Assembly (NCBI GenBank): GCA_013298675.1 | Contig: JAAFIJ010000001.1 | Location: 1 to 9,356, forward strand | Direction: 5' to 3' | From: Rhodobacterales bacterium | GTDB taxonomy: Bacteria; Pseudomonadota; Alphaproteobacteria; Rhodobacterales; Rhodobacteraceae | Length of the DNA stretch: 9,356 nucleotides | Translations under genes and position numbers: made by a program | Notes under the pieces: generated by a model | What the model was told of the DNA's origin: nothing | Databases searched by the model: none | The model's input: the letters and a program-made list of their open reading frames with translations, nothing else | Shown here: positions 1-6,190 of the stretch, one piece after another | Position numbering within the stretch: position 1 is the first letter of the stretch | Layout: each line of letters begins with the position of its first letter

Positions 1-17
1 GGTAACCAACTCCGGGC

Positions 18-503
18 CTAAAGGTCTGGTACGTCCGCACAGATGACCAGTTCGCCGTCATCTATCACCCCGGTCGAAACAAACCCAAAACGCTCATAAA
101 ACCCCAGATTGCTGTGGGGCGCATCGCTGACATGCGCCGCTACTTGCGTATAACCCCAAGTTCGTGTTTGCGCGAAGGCCGCAGCCAAGGCGGCAGCGCC
201 GTAACCTTTGCCCTGAAAATCAGACCCGATCATCAGGCGCCACAGATAAGCAGCGGCAGCCGAGTTGTCTGGCGGCTGAGGAAGCTGGTAATCGTCCCTT
301 GGATATTCACCCGGATGGATCATCGCCATCAGCCCGACAAGCGTTTCACCGTCCCAAAGCCCCCAGACGTAGGACCCGGTTTCATAGGCGGCCTCGGCCA
401 GCGTCTTGGCGTTGCTCGACACAAGATCCTCTTGATCCGCCCTGACTTTCAGGCCGATCAAGGGCAGAACATGGTCACGCAACACCGGGCGGAGGGACAG
501 CAT
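18..503 (-). CDS. GNAT-family N-acetyltransferase
   Basis: This 161-residue protein is a single GNAT domain, expected to transfer an acetyl group from acetyl-CoA to an amine in the cytoplasm. The acetyl-CoA pyrophosphate-binding motif A is visible as QGKGYG (residues 97-102), preceded by the beta-4 strand YLWRLMIGSDF. The typical C-terminal NLGFYERFGF segment is at 132-141. The N-terminal pattern with SSNAKTLAEA (29-38) and the DGETLVGL strand (51-58) resembles the BltD-like polyamine acetyltransferase branch, but the substrate cannot be read from the sequence. The ATG shares one base with the argG stop codon (TAATG on the minus strand), and no strong Shine-Dalgarno precedes it, so translation is probably coupled to argG. 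Length is normal for a one-domain GNAT. The family call is firm; the substrate is unknown. Confidence 0.9.
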   Translation of the reverse strand: MLSLRPVLRDHVLPLIGLKVRADQEDLVSSNAKTLAEAAYETGSYVWGLWDGETLVGLMAMIHPGEYPRDDYQLPQPPDNSAAAAYLWRLMIGSDFQGKGYGAAALAAAFAQTRTWGYTQVAAHVSDAPHSNLGFYERFGFVSTGVIDDGELVICADVPDL

Positions 504-1726
504 TACTTGACCCGCGCGTTCCGGGTTGCGATCAGCTTTAGACGCAGCGCGTTCAGGCGGATGAATCCAGCGGCGTCTTTTTGATCATAAGCACCCGCAT
601 CCTCTTCAAAGGTCACGTGCTTTTCGCTGTAAAGCGAATGTGTTGACCAGCGCGCAACGGTGCGGGCAGACCCCTTGTACAGCTTGACCCGAACCGTGCC
701 GGTCACATGCTCTTGGCTCTTGTCGATCAGGGCTTGCAGCATTTCACGTTCAGGCGAGAACCAGAACCCGTTGTAAATCAGCTCTGCATAGCGCGGCATG
801 ATGCTGTCTTTCAGATGGCCCGCGCCGGAATCGAGCGTAATCTGCTCAATCCCGCGATGCGCCTCTAGCAGGATCGTGCCGCCGGGGGTCTCGTAAACCC
901 CACGCGACTTCATGCCGACAAAGCGGTTTTCCACCAGATCCAGACGGCCCACGCCATGCGCGCCACCGATTTCATTCAGTTTCGTCAGGATCGTGGCAGG
1001 CGACATTGTCACGCCATTGATCGCCACAGCGTCGCCGCGCTCAAAGGTGATCTCCACCATTTCGGGGGTGTTCGGCGCATCTTCGGGGGCGACGGTGCGC
1101 TGATAAACATATTCGGGCGCTTCATCCGCCGGGTTTTCCAGCGCCTTACCTTCGGATGAAGTGTGCAAAAGGTTCGCGTCCACCGAGAACGGCGCCTCGC
1201 CACGCTTGTCCTTGGCAATCGGAATCTGGTTGGTTTCGGCAAATTCGATCAGCTTGGTACGGCTGGTCAAATCCCACTCGCGCCACGGGGCGATCACCTT
1301 GATCGCAGGGTTCAACGCGTAAGCTGACAGTTCAAAGCGGACCTGATCGTTGCCCTTGCCTGTCGCCCCATGCGCCACGGCGTCGGCCCCGGTTTCCTCG
1401 GCGATCCGCACCAGATGTTTGGATATCAACGGACGCGCAATAGAGGTGCCCAGCAAGTATAGCCCCTCATAGAGCGCATTTGCGCGGAACATCGGGAAAA
1501 CGAAATCGCGCACGAATTCTTCGCGGACGTCAACGATGTGGATGTTTTCAGGCTTGATCCCCAACAAGACCGCTTTGGCGCGGGCAGGTTCTAGCTCCTC
1601 GCCCTGACCCAAATCGGCGGTAAAGGTCACCACCTCACAGCCATATTCCGTCTGCAACCATTTCAGGATGATCGAGGTATCAAGCCCGCCAGAGTAGGCA
1701 AGGACGACTTTCTTGGGTGCGGACAT
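503..1726 (-). CDS. argG: Argininosuccinate synthase
   Basis: ArgG joins citrulline and aspartate, with ATP cleaved to AMP and pyrophosphate, to make argininosuccinate, the penultimate step of arginine biosynthesis in the cytoplasm. From the chosen start the protein has 407 residues, normal for the family. The N-type ATP pyrophosphatase loop AYSGGLDTS is at residues 10-18. YLLGTSIARP (90-99) and AHGATGKGNDQVRFE (118-132) are the ArgG substrate and ATP-binding signatures. The reading frame stays open upstream to 1831, but the family starts at MSAPKKVVLAYSGG. That ATG (1726) has a GGAG Shine-Dalgarno (complement of 1733-1736) six bases upstream. An in-frame ATG at 1738 sits on that site and is less likely. 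The GNAT gene follows with a one-base overlap, and a membrane-protein gene is divergent. Confidence 0.98.
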   Translation of the reverse strand: MSAPKKVVLAYSGGLDTSIILKWLQTEYGCEVVTFTADLGQGEELEPARAKAVLLGIKPENIHIVDVREEFVRDFVFPMFRANALYEGLYLLGTSIARPLISKHLVRIAEETGADAVAHGATGKGNDQVRFELSAYALNPAIKVIAPWREWDLTSRTKLIEFAETNQIPIAKDKRGEAPFSVDANLLHTSSEGKALENPADEAPEYVYQRTVAPEDAPNTPEMVEITFERGDAVAINGVTMSPATILTKLNEIGGAHGVGRLDLVENRFVGMKSRGVYETPGGTILLEAHRGIEQITLDSGAGHLKDSIMPRYAELIYNGFWFSPEREMLQALIDKSQEHVTGTVRVKLYKGSARTVARWSTHSLYSEKHVTFEEDAGAYDQKDAAGFIRLNALRLKLIATRNARVK

Positions 1727-1752
1727 GTGCGGCTCCATCACGGGTTTTGCCC

Positions 1753-1781
1753 GCGATAGCCGGAAATGCGGACCTAGGCAA
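1753..1781 (-). promoter_or_regulatory. Possible argG promoter
   Basis: Reading the minus strand, TTGCCT (complement of 1776-1781) and TATCGC (complement of 1753-1758) are separated by exactly 17 bases. This would place transcription start near 1747, about ten bases before the argG Shine-Dalgarno. The match to the housekeeping -35 is fair and to the -10 poor, so this is a position-based suggestion only. I see no recognisable arginine operator. Confidence 0.25.
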
Positions 1782-1804
1782 GGGAACGCAGCCGCGAAAG
1801 CTGG

Positions 1805-1833
1805 TTGACAGGCCGCTTGGGCCGGATTCAACT
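1805..1833 (+). promoter_or_regulatory. Possible promoter for the membrane-protein gene
   Basis: A perfect TTGACA hexamer lies at 1805-1810, with TCAACT at 1828-1833 after a 17-base spacer. Transcription would start near 1840, just ahead of the AAGGAAAG Shine-Dalgarno at 1849-1856. The -35 is excellent and the -10 weak (three of six consensus bases). TTGA of the -35 and TCAA of the -10 are also inverted copies of each other, which could be chance. Confidence 0.35.
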
Positions 1834-1860
1834 GGAGCAGGTATTTATAAGGAAAGTCCT

Positions 1861-2637
1861 ATGAAAGGTCTTCAGATTTTTCTGCATTCGGTGCGTCAGG
1901 TTACCGGCAACTTTGCGCAGGCGGTTCGCATTTCGATAGTGCCCTATTCGGTGCAATTTATAAGCAGTACGTTGCTTTTGGGGACGAGCTATAGCTCTGG
2001 TCAAGCCGATCCTGCCGAAATTATGCGCGGGGGCGGTGGCATGCTGCTTCTTTTGTCGATGATTAACCTGATCGTGGTTCTGTTGACCAGCATTTGGGCA
2101 GCTGTCGCATGGCACCGTTTCGTGTTGAAAGGTGAAATGCCAAATGGATTTATCCCGACATTCCGCGCAGATAGAATTTGGGCATACTTTGCAAGGTCTT
2201 TCGGAATCGGGCTGCTTTGCATTGTCCTGGCCTTACCGTTCGGGATGATCGGCGGCATGGTCGCCATGCCGTTCATGAGCGAAACCGGCCCAACTGGAAC
2301 CGGGATGTTAATCATTTTTCTGATTACATATTTCCCGATCACCGTCATTTCCTATCGCCTTTCGACGGCCCTTCCGGCCACAGCGCTGGACGCGTCCAGC
2401 GCCTTTTCCTCTGGTTGGGAGGCGACCAAGGGCGAAGTTTCAACCTTTGTCGTGCTGGCCTTGATCACGTTGGTGTTGTATTTTGGGGTGAACACCTTTG
2501 CGGTGAATCTCTTCGCGGGCAATTTTGCGTTGTCTCTGATTTGGCAATGCGTTTTCGGTTGGATTTCCGTCATGGTCGGCTTGTCCGTGCTGACCACGCT
2601 TTATGGTCATTACATTGAAAAGCGCGCGCTTTCTTAA
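1861..2637 (+). CDS. Six-helix integral membrane protein of unknown function
   Basis: I do not recognise a named function. The 258-residue protein is strongly hydrophobic, with likely membrane helices near residues 24-42, 61-85, 112-138, 147-167, 194-216 and 223-249. There is no cleavable signal peptide. Between helices 2 and 3 lies AWHRFVLKGEMPNGF (83-97); between helices 4 and 5 lies a polar, conserved-looking loop (YRLSTALPATA at 165-175, GWEATKGE at 185-192). From memory, this WHRF...LPA.A...W..T.G pattern recurs in uncharacterised alphaproteobacterial inner-membrane proteins. I chose the ATG at 1861 because AAGGAAAG (1849-1856) sits just upstream. A longer frame reaches back to 1717 but would overlap the argG 5' end and add a non-hydrophobic stretch. 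ilvA follows after 50 bases on the same strand, so the two may be cotranscribed. Confidence 0.85.
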   Translation: MKGLQIFLHSVRQVTGNFAQAVRISIVPYSVQFISSTLLLGTSYSSGQADPAEIMRGGGGMLLLLSMINLIVVLLTSIWAAVAWHRFVLKGEMPNGFIPTFRADRIWAYFARSFGIGLLCIVLALPFGMIGGMVAMPFMSETGPTGTGMLIIFLITYFPITVISYRLSTALPATALDASSAFSSGWEATKGEVSTFVVLALITLVLYFGVNTFAVNLFAGNFALSLIWQCVFGWISVMVGLSVLTTLYGHYIEKRALS

Positions 2638-2687
2638 GGGTGCAGTCTTAACTTGCGTCTGTGGGCGGCATCCGGCACATTTTGGTG

Positions 2688-3935
2688 ATGAACCAATTTG
2701 TTGCCGCCGCCCGCCAAGCCACCCGCGCCCTGCGCGAGATTTTCCCGCGCACGCCGCTGCAACGGAACGACCATCTGTCCAAACGCTTTGACGCCGAAAT
2801 TTGGCTAAAGCGCGAGGATCTGTCGCCGGTGCGCAGCTATAAACTGCGCGGGGCCTTTACCGCGATGCGCAAGGTGCGCGCGGCCAATCCGGGGCAGACG
2901 CATTTTGTCTGCGCCAGTGCGGGCAACCACGCCCAAGGGGTTGCCTTTGCGTGCAGGCATTTTGGGGTGCATGGCACGATTTTCATGCCGGTTACCACGC
3001 CAAAGCAAAAGATCGATAAGACCAAGGCCTTTGGCGGCGATGCAGTCCAGATCATCCTGACGGGCGATTACTTTGACCAGACGCTGACGGCCTCGCAGGC
3101 GTTTTGTGCTGAACGGGGGGCGCATTTCCTGTCGCCGTTTGATGATGACGACGTGATAGAGGGCCAAGCCTCTGTTGCGGTGGAAATCCTTGATCAATTG
3201 GGCCGCGCGCCGGATCTGGTCATTCTGCCAGTTGGTGGGGGCGGGCTGTCGGCTGGGGTTACGCAGTTTATGCGGGTTGAGGCACCGCAGACCGAGTATC
3301 GGTTTGTTGAACCGGTTGGCGGCGCAAGCCTGACGGCGGCTTTGAAGGCGCAAGAACCGGTAAAGCTGCGCACCGTGAACAGTTTTGTTGATGGGGCCGC
3401 TGTGGCGAGGTTGGGGGACAAAACCTTTGCGGCGCTGTCATGGGTGAAACCCGATGAGGTTTTGTTGGCCCCAGAGGACCGCATTTGCGTGACCATGTTA
3501 GAGATGCTGAACATCGAGGGGATCGTGTTGGAGCCTGCGGGTGCGTTGTCTGTCGATGTCTTGCCGACGCTGGCCGAACAGATTGCCGGGAAAACCGTTG
3601 TCTGTGTCACCTCGGGCGGAAATTTTGATTTTGAGCGTTTGCCAGAGGTCAAAGAGCGCGCGCAGCGGTTTTCCGGCACCAAGAAGTATTTCATTTTGCG
3701 CATGCCGCAGCGTCCTGGTGCGCTTAAGGAATTTCTCAACATGCTTGGACCAGAAGACGACATCGCCCGGTTTGAATATCTAAAGAAATCTGCCCGCAAC
3801 TTTGGGTCGGTCTTGATTGGCATTGAAACAACCCACGCCCGCAACTTTGACGCATTCTTTGCCCAGCTTGATGCGGCTGCGTTTCAGTTTCAGGACATCA
3901 CCAACGATGATGTGCTGTCAGAATTTCTGATCTAG
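2688..3935 (+). CDS. ilvA: Threonine ammonia-lyase (threonine dehydratase)
   Basis: IlvA is a cytoplasmic pyridoxal-phosphate enzyme that converts L-threonine to 2-oxobutanoate and ammonia, the first committed step to isoleucine. The 415-residue protein has the PLP lysine in SYKLRGA (K52), the SAGNHAQG substrate loop (78-85), the glycine-rich phosphate cup PVGGGG (181-186) and VTSGGN (308-312 region). Residues from about 335 form a single ACT-like regulatory domain, with RPGAL at 342-346 and LIGIE at 376-380. This matches the shorter, roughly 420-residue Bacillus-type IlvA rather than the two-domain E. coli form. Feedback control by isoleucine is therefore plausible but not proven. The ATG at 2688 matches the family's N-terminus. 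A GTG at 2661 is also in frame, and neither has a clear Shine-Dalgarno. The stop codon overlaps that of the convergent HPt gene. Confidence 0.96.
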   Translation: MNQFVAAARQATRALREIFPRTPLQRNDHLSKRFDAEIWLKREDLSPVRSYKLRGAFTAMRKVRAANPGQTHFVCASAGNHAQGVAFACRHFGVHGTIFMPVTTPKQKIDKTKAFGGDAVQIILTGDYFDQTLTASQAFCAERGAHFLSPFDDDDVIEGQASVAVEILDQLGRAPDLVILPVGGGGLSAGVTQFMRVEAPQTEYRFVEPVGGASLTAALKAQEPVKLRTVNSFVDGAAVARLGDKTFAALSWVKPDEVLLAPEDRICVTMLEMLNIEGIVLEPAGALSVDVLPTLAEQIAGKTVVCVTSGGNFDFERLPEVKERAQRFSGTKKYFILRMPQRPGALKEFLNMLGPEDDIARFEYLKKSARNFGSVLIGIETTHARNFDAFFAQLDAAAFQFQDITNDDVLSEFLI

Positions 3936-4261
3936 GCTGCAGTCGCCTCTCTGACATCGGCATCAAAAGAGAGTTTCGATGTCGCGTAGACCGACCGTAC
4001 TCTGGCAAGGTCTATGTCGATACTGCCACTTGCGGCTTTGCTCTCTCCGGCTTGGCACAGAATTGCAAGGTCGCGGAACCCAAGGTTCAGGGCGCTGCCT
4101 TTCAGAAAATGCAAATCCGCTTCAAGCGCCTTGGCACCAAGATGGATGTCCATGCGAGCGATAACCTCATCTGCCTCTTCAAGAAAAAGCTCCACCACCT
4201 CATCAAAACTATCTTCGCCGATTTCTGACTTTAACTCTCGTACCCGTGCCCAATCAATCAT
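3932..4261 (-). CDS. Stand-alone histidine phosphotransfer (HPt) protein
   Basis: This 109-residue protein is a single HPt four-helix domain. HPt proteins carry a phosphoryl group on a histidine between receiver domains in a multi-step phosphorelay. The signature H51-F-L-K-G-S-A, followed by G61, matches the HxLKGSAxxxG motif, so H51 is the predicted phosphorylated residue. The upstream helix (SFDEVVELFLEEADEVIARM) is typical. The ATG is preceded by a GGGAAGG Shine-Dalgarno (complement of about 4269-4275). There is no kinase or receiver domain in the protein. Its divergent neighbour is a receiver-PP2C phosphatase, which makes that receiver the obvious candidate partner, although this is inference. 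The 3' end overlaps ilvA by four bases in convergent orientation, both stops lying in CTAG. Confidence 0.9.
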   Translation of the reverse strand: MIDWARVRELKSEIGEDSFDEVVELFLEEADEVIARMDIHLGAKALEADLHFLKGSALNLGFRDLAILCQAGESKAASGSIDIDLARVRSVYATSKLSFDADVREATAA

Positions 4262-4284
4262 GTCGCAGCCTTCCCGGGGTTGGT

Positions 4285-4300
4285 TCTTGATTCCTCAAGA
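4285..4300. repeat. Inverted repeat 1 in the HPt/PP2C divergent region
   Basis: TCTTGA and TCAAGA form perfect six-base arms around a four-base TTCC centre. The repeat lies 24 bases upstream of the HPt start codon, so it could be an operator or a small hairpin. No known regulator motif is assigned. Confidence 0.5.
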
Positions 4301-4346
4301 GTGCCTGCGGAAGGTAAAGAAAGCGTAACGAAGAGAATTGAAACCA

Positions 4347-4363
4347 AACAGCAGGGGGCTGTT
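4347..4363. repeat. Inverted repeat 2 in the HPt/PP2C divergent region
   Basis: AACAGC and GCTGTT form perfect six-base arms around the five-base AGGGG centre. It is the most convincing of the three because its arms are mixed in composition. It lies about 57 bases ahead of the TTG start of the PP2C gene, in the range expected for a promoter-proximal operator. Confidence 0.5.
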
Positions 4364-4369
4364 CACAAT

Positions 4370-4379
4370 GGCTTAAGCC
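4370..4379. repeat. Palindrome GGCTTAAGCC in the HPt/PP2C divergent region
   Basis: This is a perfect ten-base palindrome six bases after inverted repeat 2. It contains a TTAA core but not the spaced TTAA-N7-TTAA arrangement of a CtrA site, so no regulator is assigned. Confidence 0.4.
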
Positions 4380-4406
4380 CTTGGCGGGATAACGGAGCAA
4401 TCCTCG

Positions 4407-4422
4407 AAAGGAATTCTCCTTG
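4407..4422 (+). promoter_or_regulatory. Ribosome binding site and TTG start that fix the PP2C start
   Basis: AAAGGA at 4407-4412 lies seven bases before TTG at 4420-4422. An in-frame TAA at 4390-4392 closes the frame upstream, and no ATG or GTG occurs between it and the TTG. The next in-frame ATG is codon 30, inside the receiver domain beyond its acidic pocket. The TTG is therefore the only sensible start. Confidence 0.8.
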
Positions 4423-5694
4423 CCGCCGCCACTGATTCACTCCTCACCAACCCCACCTGCGACCTATTCCGTGCTGGTTGTCGATGACAGCAAGGCGCAG
4501 CGCAAAATGCTGTCCGTTCAGTTGTCGCGTTGGGGCTACAGCGTTGTCGAGGCAGCCTCGGGGGATGAGGCGCTGACACTTTGCCGTGAAAATGTCTTTG
4601 ACATGGTGCTGTCTGACTGGATGATGCCCGGGATGAACGGGCTAGAGTTTTGCAGGGCATTCAGAGAGTTGCCGCACGAAAGGTATGGGTATTTTATTCT
4701 GCTGACCTCTAAGTCGGAAAAGGGTGAAATCGCAGATGGGTTTGAAAGCGGCGCAGATGATTTTCTGACCAAGCCTGTCAGTTCTGATGAGTTGCGCGCC
4801 CGGCTGCGCGCGGCAGAACGGATTGTCGCGATGCAGACCGAATTGGTTGAAAAGAACCGGTTGGTCGGGACCACGCTGGAAACCTTGCAAAAGCTGTATG
4901 ATTCGCTGGACCGCGACCTGATAGAGGCGCGCAAGTTGCAACAAACCTTGGTTCGGGATCGGTTTCAAACATTTGGGCGGGGGACGGCGTCGCTGATGTT
5001 GCGCCCAGCGGGGCATGTAGGCGGCGATTTGGTCGGCAGTTTTCGCATCACCGAAGACCGGATTGGTCTTTATTCGGTGGACGTGTCTGGCCATGGTGTT
5101 GCTTCTGCGATGATGACCGCGCGGTTGGCAGGCTTTCTTTCTGGTGGTTCGCCAGAGCAGAACCTTGCGCTTCGGACCGATGAAAACGGCGCGCGAACGG
5201 CGTGGCCGCCGTCGGTTGTTGCCGAACGGTTGAACAGGGTCATGCTAGAGGATTTGCAGGTCGATCAGTACTTTACCCTTGCGTATTTTGAGATCGATTT
5301 GACGTGCGGCGCGGGTATTCTGGTGCAGGCAGGCCACCCGCATCCGATGTTTCTCGCCTCACATGGGGCAGTTTCGACGATGGGCGAGGGCGGGCTTCCG
5401 ATTGGGTTGATCGGGGACGCGTCCTACACGCAGGTAAATTTCCAAATGGAAAAGGGCGACCGGGTGTTTTTGGTCTCGGATGGGGTCACAGAATGCCCAG
5501 ACCCAAGCGGTGAAGAGCTTGGGGGCGAAGGGCTGGCACGAATTCTGATGAAAAACAGGCGTTTAAGCAGCCCAGACTTGCTTGAAGCAATCGTTTGGGA
5601 TCTGTCAGACTATGCAGGCGGCAACGATTTTCCGGACGATGTTTCCGGGCTGATCTTTGATTATCTGGGGCCAGAGCCGCCAAGCGCTGTATGA
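4420..5694 (+). CDS. Response regulator with PP2C (SpoIIE/RsbU-type) serine phosphatase output, RbaY-like
   Basis: The 424-residue protein has an N-terminal receiver domain (about 16-135), a helical, probably coiled-coil linker (about 135-182) and a PP2C/SpoIIE phosphatase domain (about 185-416). The receiver has the acidic pair D22-D23, phospho-acceptor D66 (SDWMMPGMNG), T96 and K118 (LTKPV), so it looks active. The phosphatase keeps its metal-binding aspartates in GGDLVG (D203), SVDVSGHG (D221), VSDGVTE (D354) and PDDVSG (D406/D407). Such proteins dephosphorylate an anti-anti-sigma (STAS) protein when the receiver is phosphorylated. The architecture matches RbaY of the Rhodobacter RbaV/RbaW partner-switching system, but orthology is an inference from architecture and lineage. 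Translation starts at TTG behind a good AAAGGA site. The divergent HPt gene is a plausible phosphodonor. The 3' end overlaps the convergent Nudix gene by 34 bases. Confidence 0.92.
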   Translation: MPPPLIHSSPTPPATYSVLVVDDSKAQRKMLSVQLSRWGYSVVEAASGDEALTLCRENVFDMVLSDWMMPGMNGLEFCRAFRELPHERYGYFILLTSKSEKGEIADGFESGADDFLTKPVSSDELRARLRAAERIVAMQTELVEKNRLVGTTLETLQKLYDSLDRDLIEARKLQQTLVRDRFQTFGRGTASLMLRPAGHVGGDLVGSFRITEDRIGLYSVDVSGHGVASAMMTARLAGFLSGGSPEQNLALRTDENGARTAWPPSVVAERLNRVMLEDLQVDQYFTLAYFEIDLTCGAGILVQAGHPHPMFLASHGAVSTMGEGGLPIGLIGDASYTQVNFQMEKGDRVFLVSDGVTECPDPSGEELGGEGLARILMKNRRLSSPDLLEAIVWDLSDYAGGNDFPDDVSGLIFDYLGPEPPSAV

Positions 5695-6113
5695 AGAAAC
5701 GCACGGTCGCCTTGATTTTCCAGCAGGTCAAACGCGCGCCGAACGGGGACCCAAACAGCAAGGTGGCCAGCCTCTGTTGGCGGCCCCAATTTTGTCATCG
5801 GCCGCGCCACGTAAATGGAGCATAGCTTTTCGGCCCAAAAGCCATAATCCTCCATATAGGTAAATCGGCGGTAGGTTCCCAGCCGCGTCGGGGGGCCAAT
5901 ACGCCATCCGGTTTCTTCCATCACCTCACGGTGCAGCGCGGGGATGGGGTGTTCGCCCGCGTCAATTCCACCGCCGGGCAACTGGTATTCGGGTTTGGGG
6001 CTGGACTGAAATGTCAAAAGCAACGACTCACCTGACAGCAGCACCGCATAAACCCCCGGTCTGCGGCGATACTGCGCGGTTTGACTAATCGGCTCTCCGT
6101 AACGGCGGATCAT
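5661..6113 (-). CDS. Nudix hydrolase, substrate unknown
   Basis: This 150-residue protein is one Nudix domain, which would cleave a nucleoside diphosphate linked to another group. The Nudix box runs from G48 to W70 and fits GX5EX7REUXEEXGU exactly, with E54, R62-E63 and E66-E67 supplying the magnesium-binding acidic residues. It is preceded by the strand YQLPGGGI. The N-terminus (MIRRYGEP, then RRRPGVYAVL at 17-26) recalls small Nudix proteins of Rhodobacterales. Nothing in the sequence sets the substrate. The ATG at 6113 has no strong Shine-Dalgarno. The gene is divergent from hslO across 77 bases, and its last 34 bases overlap the end of the receiver-PP2C gene. It is a different subfamily from the second Nudix gene in the window. 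Confidence 0.92.
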   Translation of the reverse strand: MIRRYGEPISQTAQYRRRPGVYAVLLSGESLLLTFQSSPKPEYQLPGGGIDAGEHPIPALHREVMEETGWRIGPPTRLGTYRRFTYMEDYGFWAEKLCSIYVARPMTKLGPPTEAGHLAVWVPVRRAFDLLENQGDRAFLHTALGGSGPR

Positions 6114-6122
6114 TTTCGCATC

Positions 6123-6151
6123 TTGGGTCTAAAGGTTGCTCTGACTATATA
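6123..6151 (+). promoter_or_regulatory. Promoter for hslO, possibly shared with the Nudix gene
   Basis: TTGGGT (6123-6128) and TATATA (6146-6151) are separated by 17 bases. Transcription would begin near 6158, about 33 bases before the hslO ATG. The fuller forms, CTTG at 6122-6125 and CTATATAGG from 6145, also resemble alphaproteobacterial heat-shock sigma (RpoH) promoters. That would suit a redox chaperone, but the two promoter types cannot be told apart by eye. CTATATAG is itself a palindrome and could act as a -10 on the other strand for the Nudix gene. Confidence 0.45.
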
Positions 6152-6190
6152 GGCGCGGTATGCCAAGTTCCGACCCAATAGGAAACCCCA

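Noticed and set aside
1727..1831. N-terminal extension of ArgG by 35 residues, open to 1831
   Set aside because: The ArgG family begins at MSAPKKVVLAYSGG, and the ATG at 1726 has a GGAG site six bases upstream. The extension also covers the likely promoter region.
1717..1860. Earlier start of the membrane protein at 1717
   Set aside because: It would overlap the argG start and add a non-hydrophobic 48-residue leader. The ATG at 1861 has a strong AAGGAAAG site.
2634..2651. TTAAG-N8-CTTAA inverted repeat after the membrane-protein stop as a terminator
   Set aside because: It is only a five-base AT-rich stem with an eight-base loop and no T tract, too weak to call.
3194..3844. Long open frame on the minus strand inside ilvA (216 codons)
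   Set aside because: It lies fully antisense to a well-conserved enzyme, has no recognisable domain and is typical of shadow frames in GC-rich DNA.
4370..4379. GGCTTAAGCC as a CtrA binding site
   Set aside because: There is only one TTAA, with no second half-site at seven-base spacing, so it is kept only as an unassigned palindrome.
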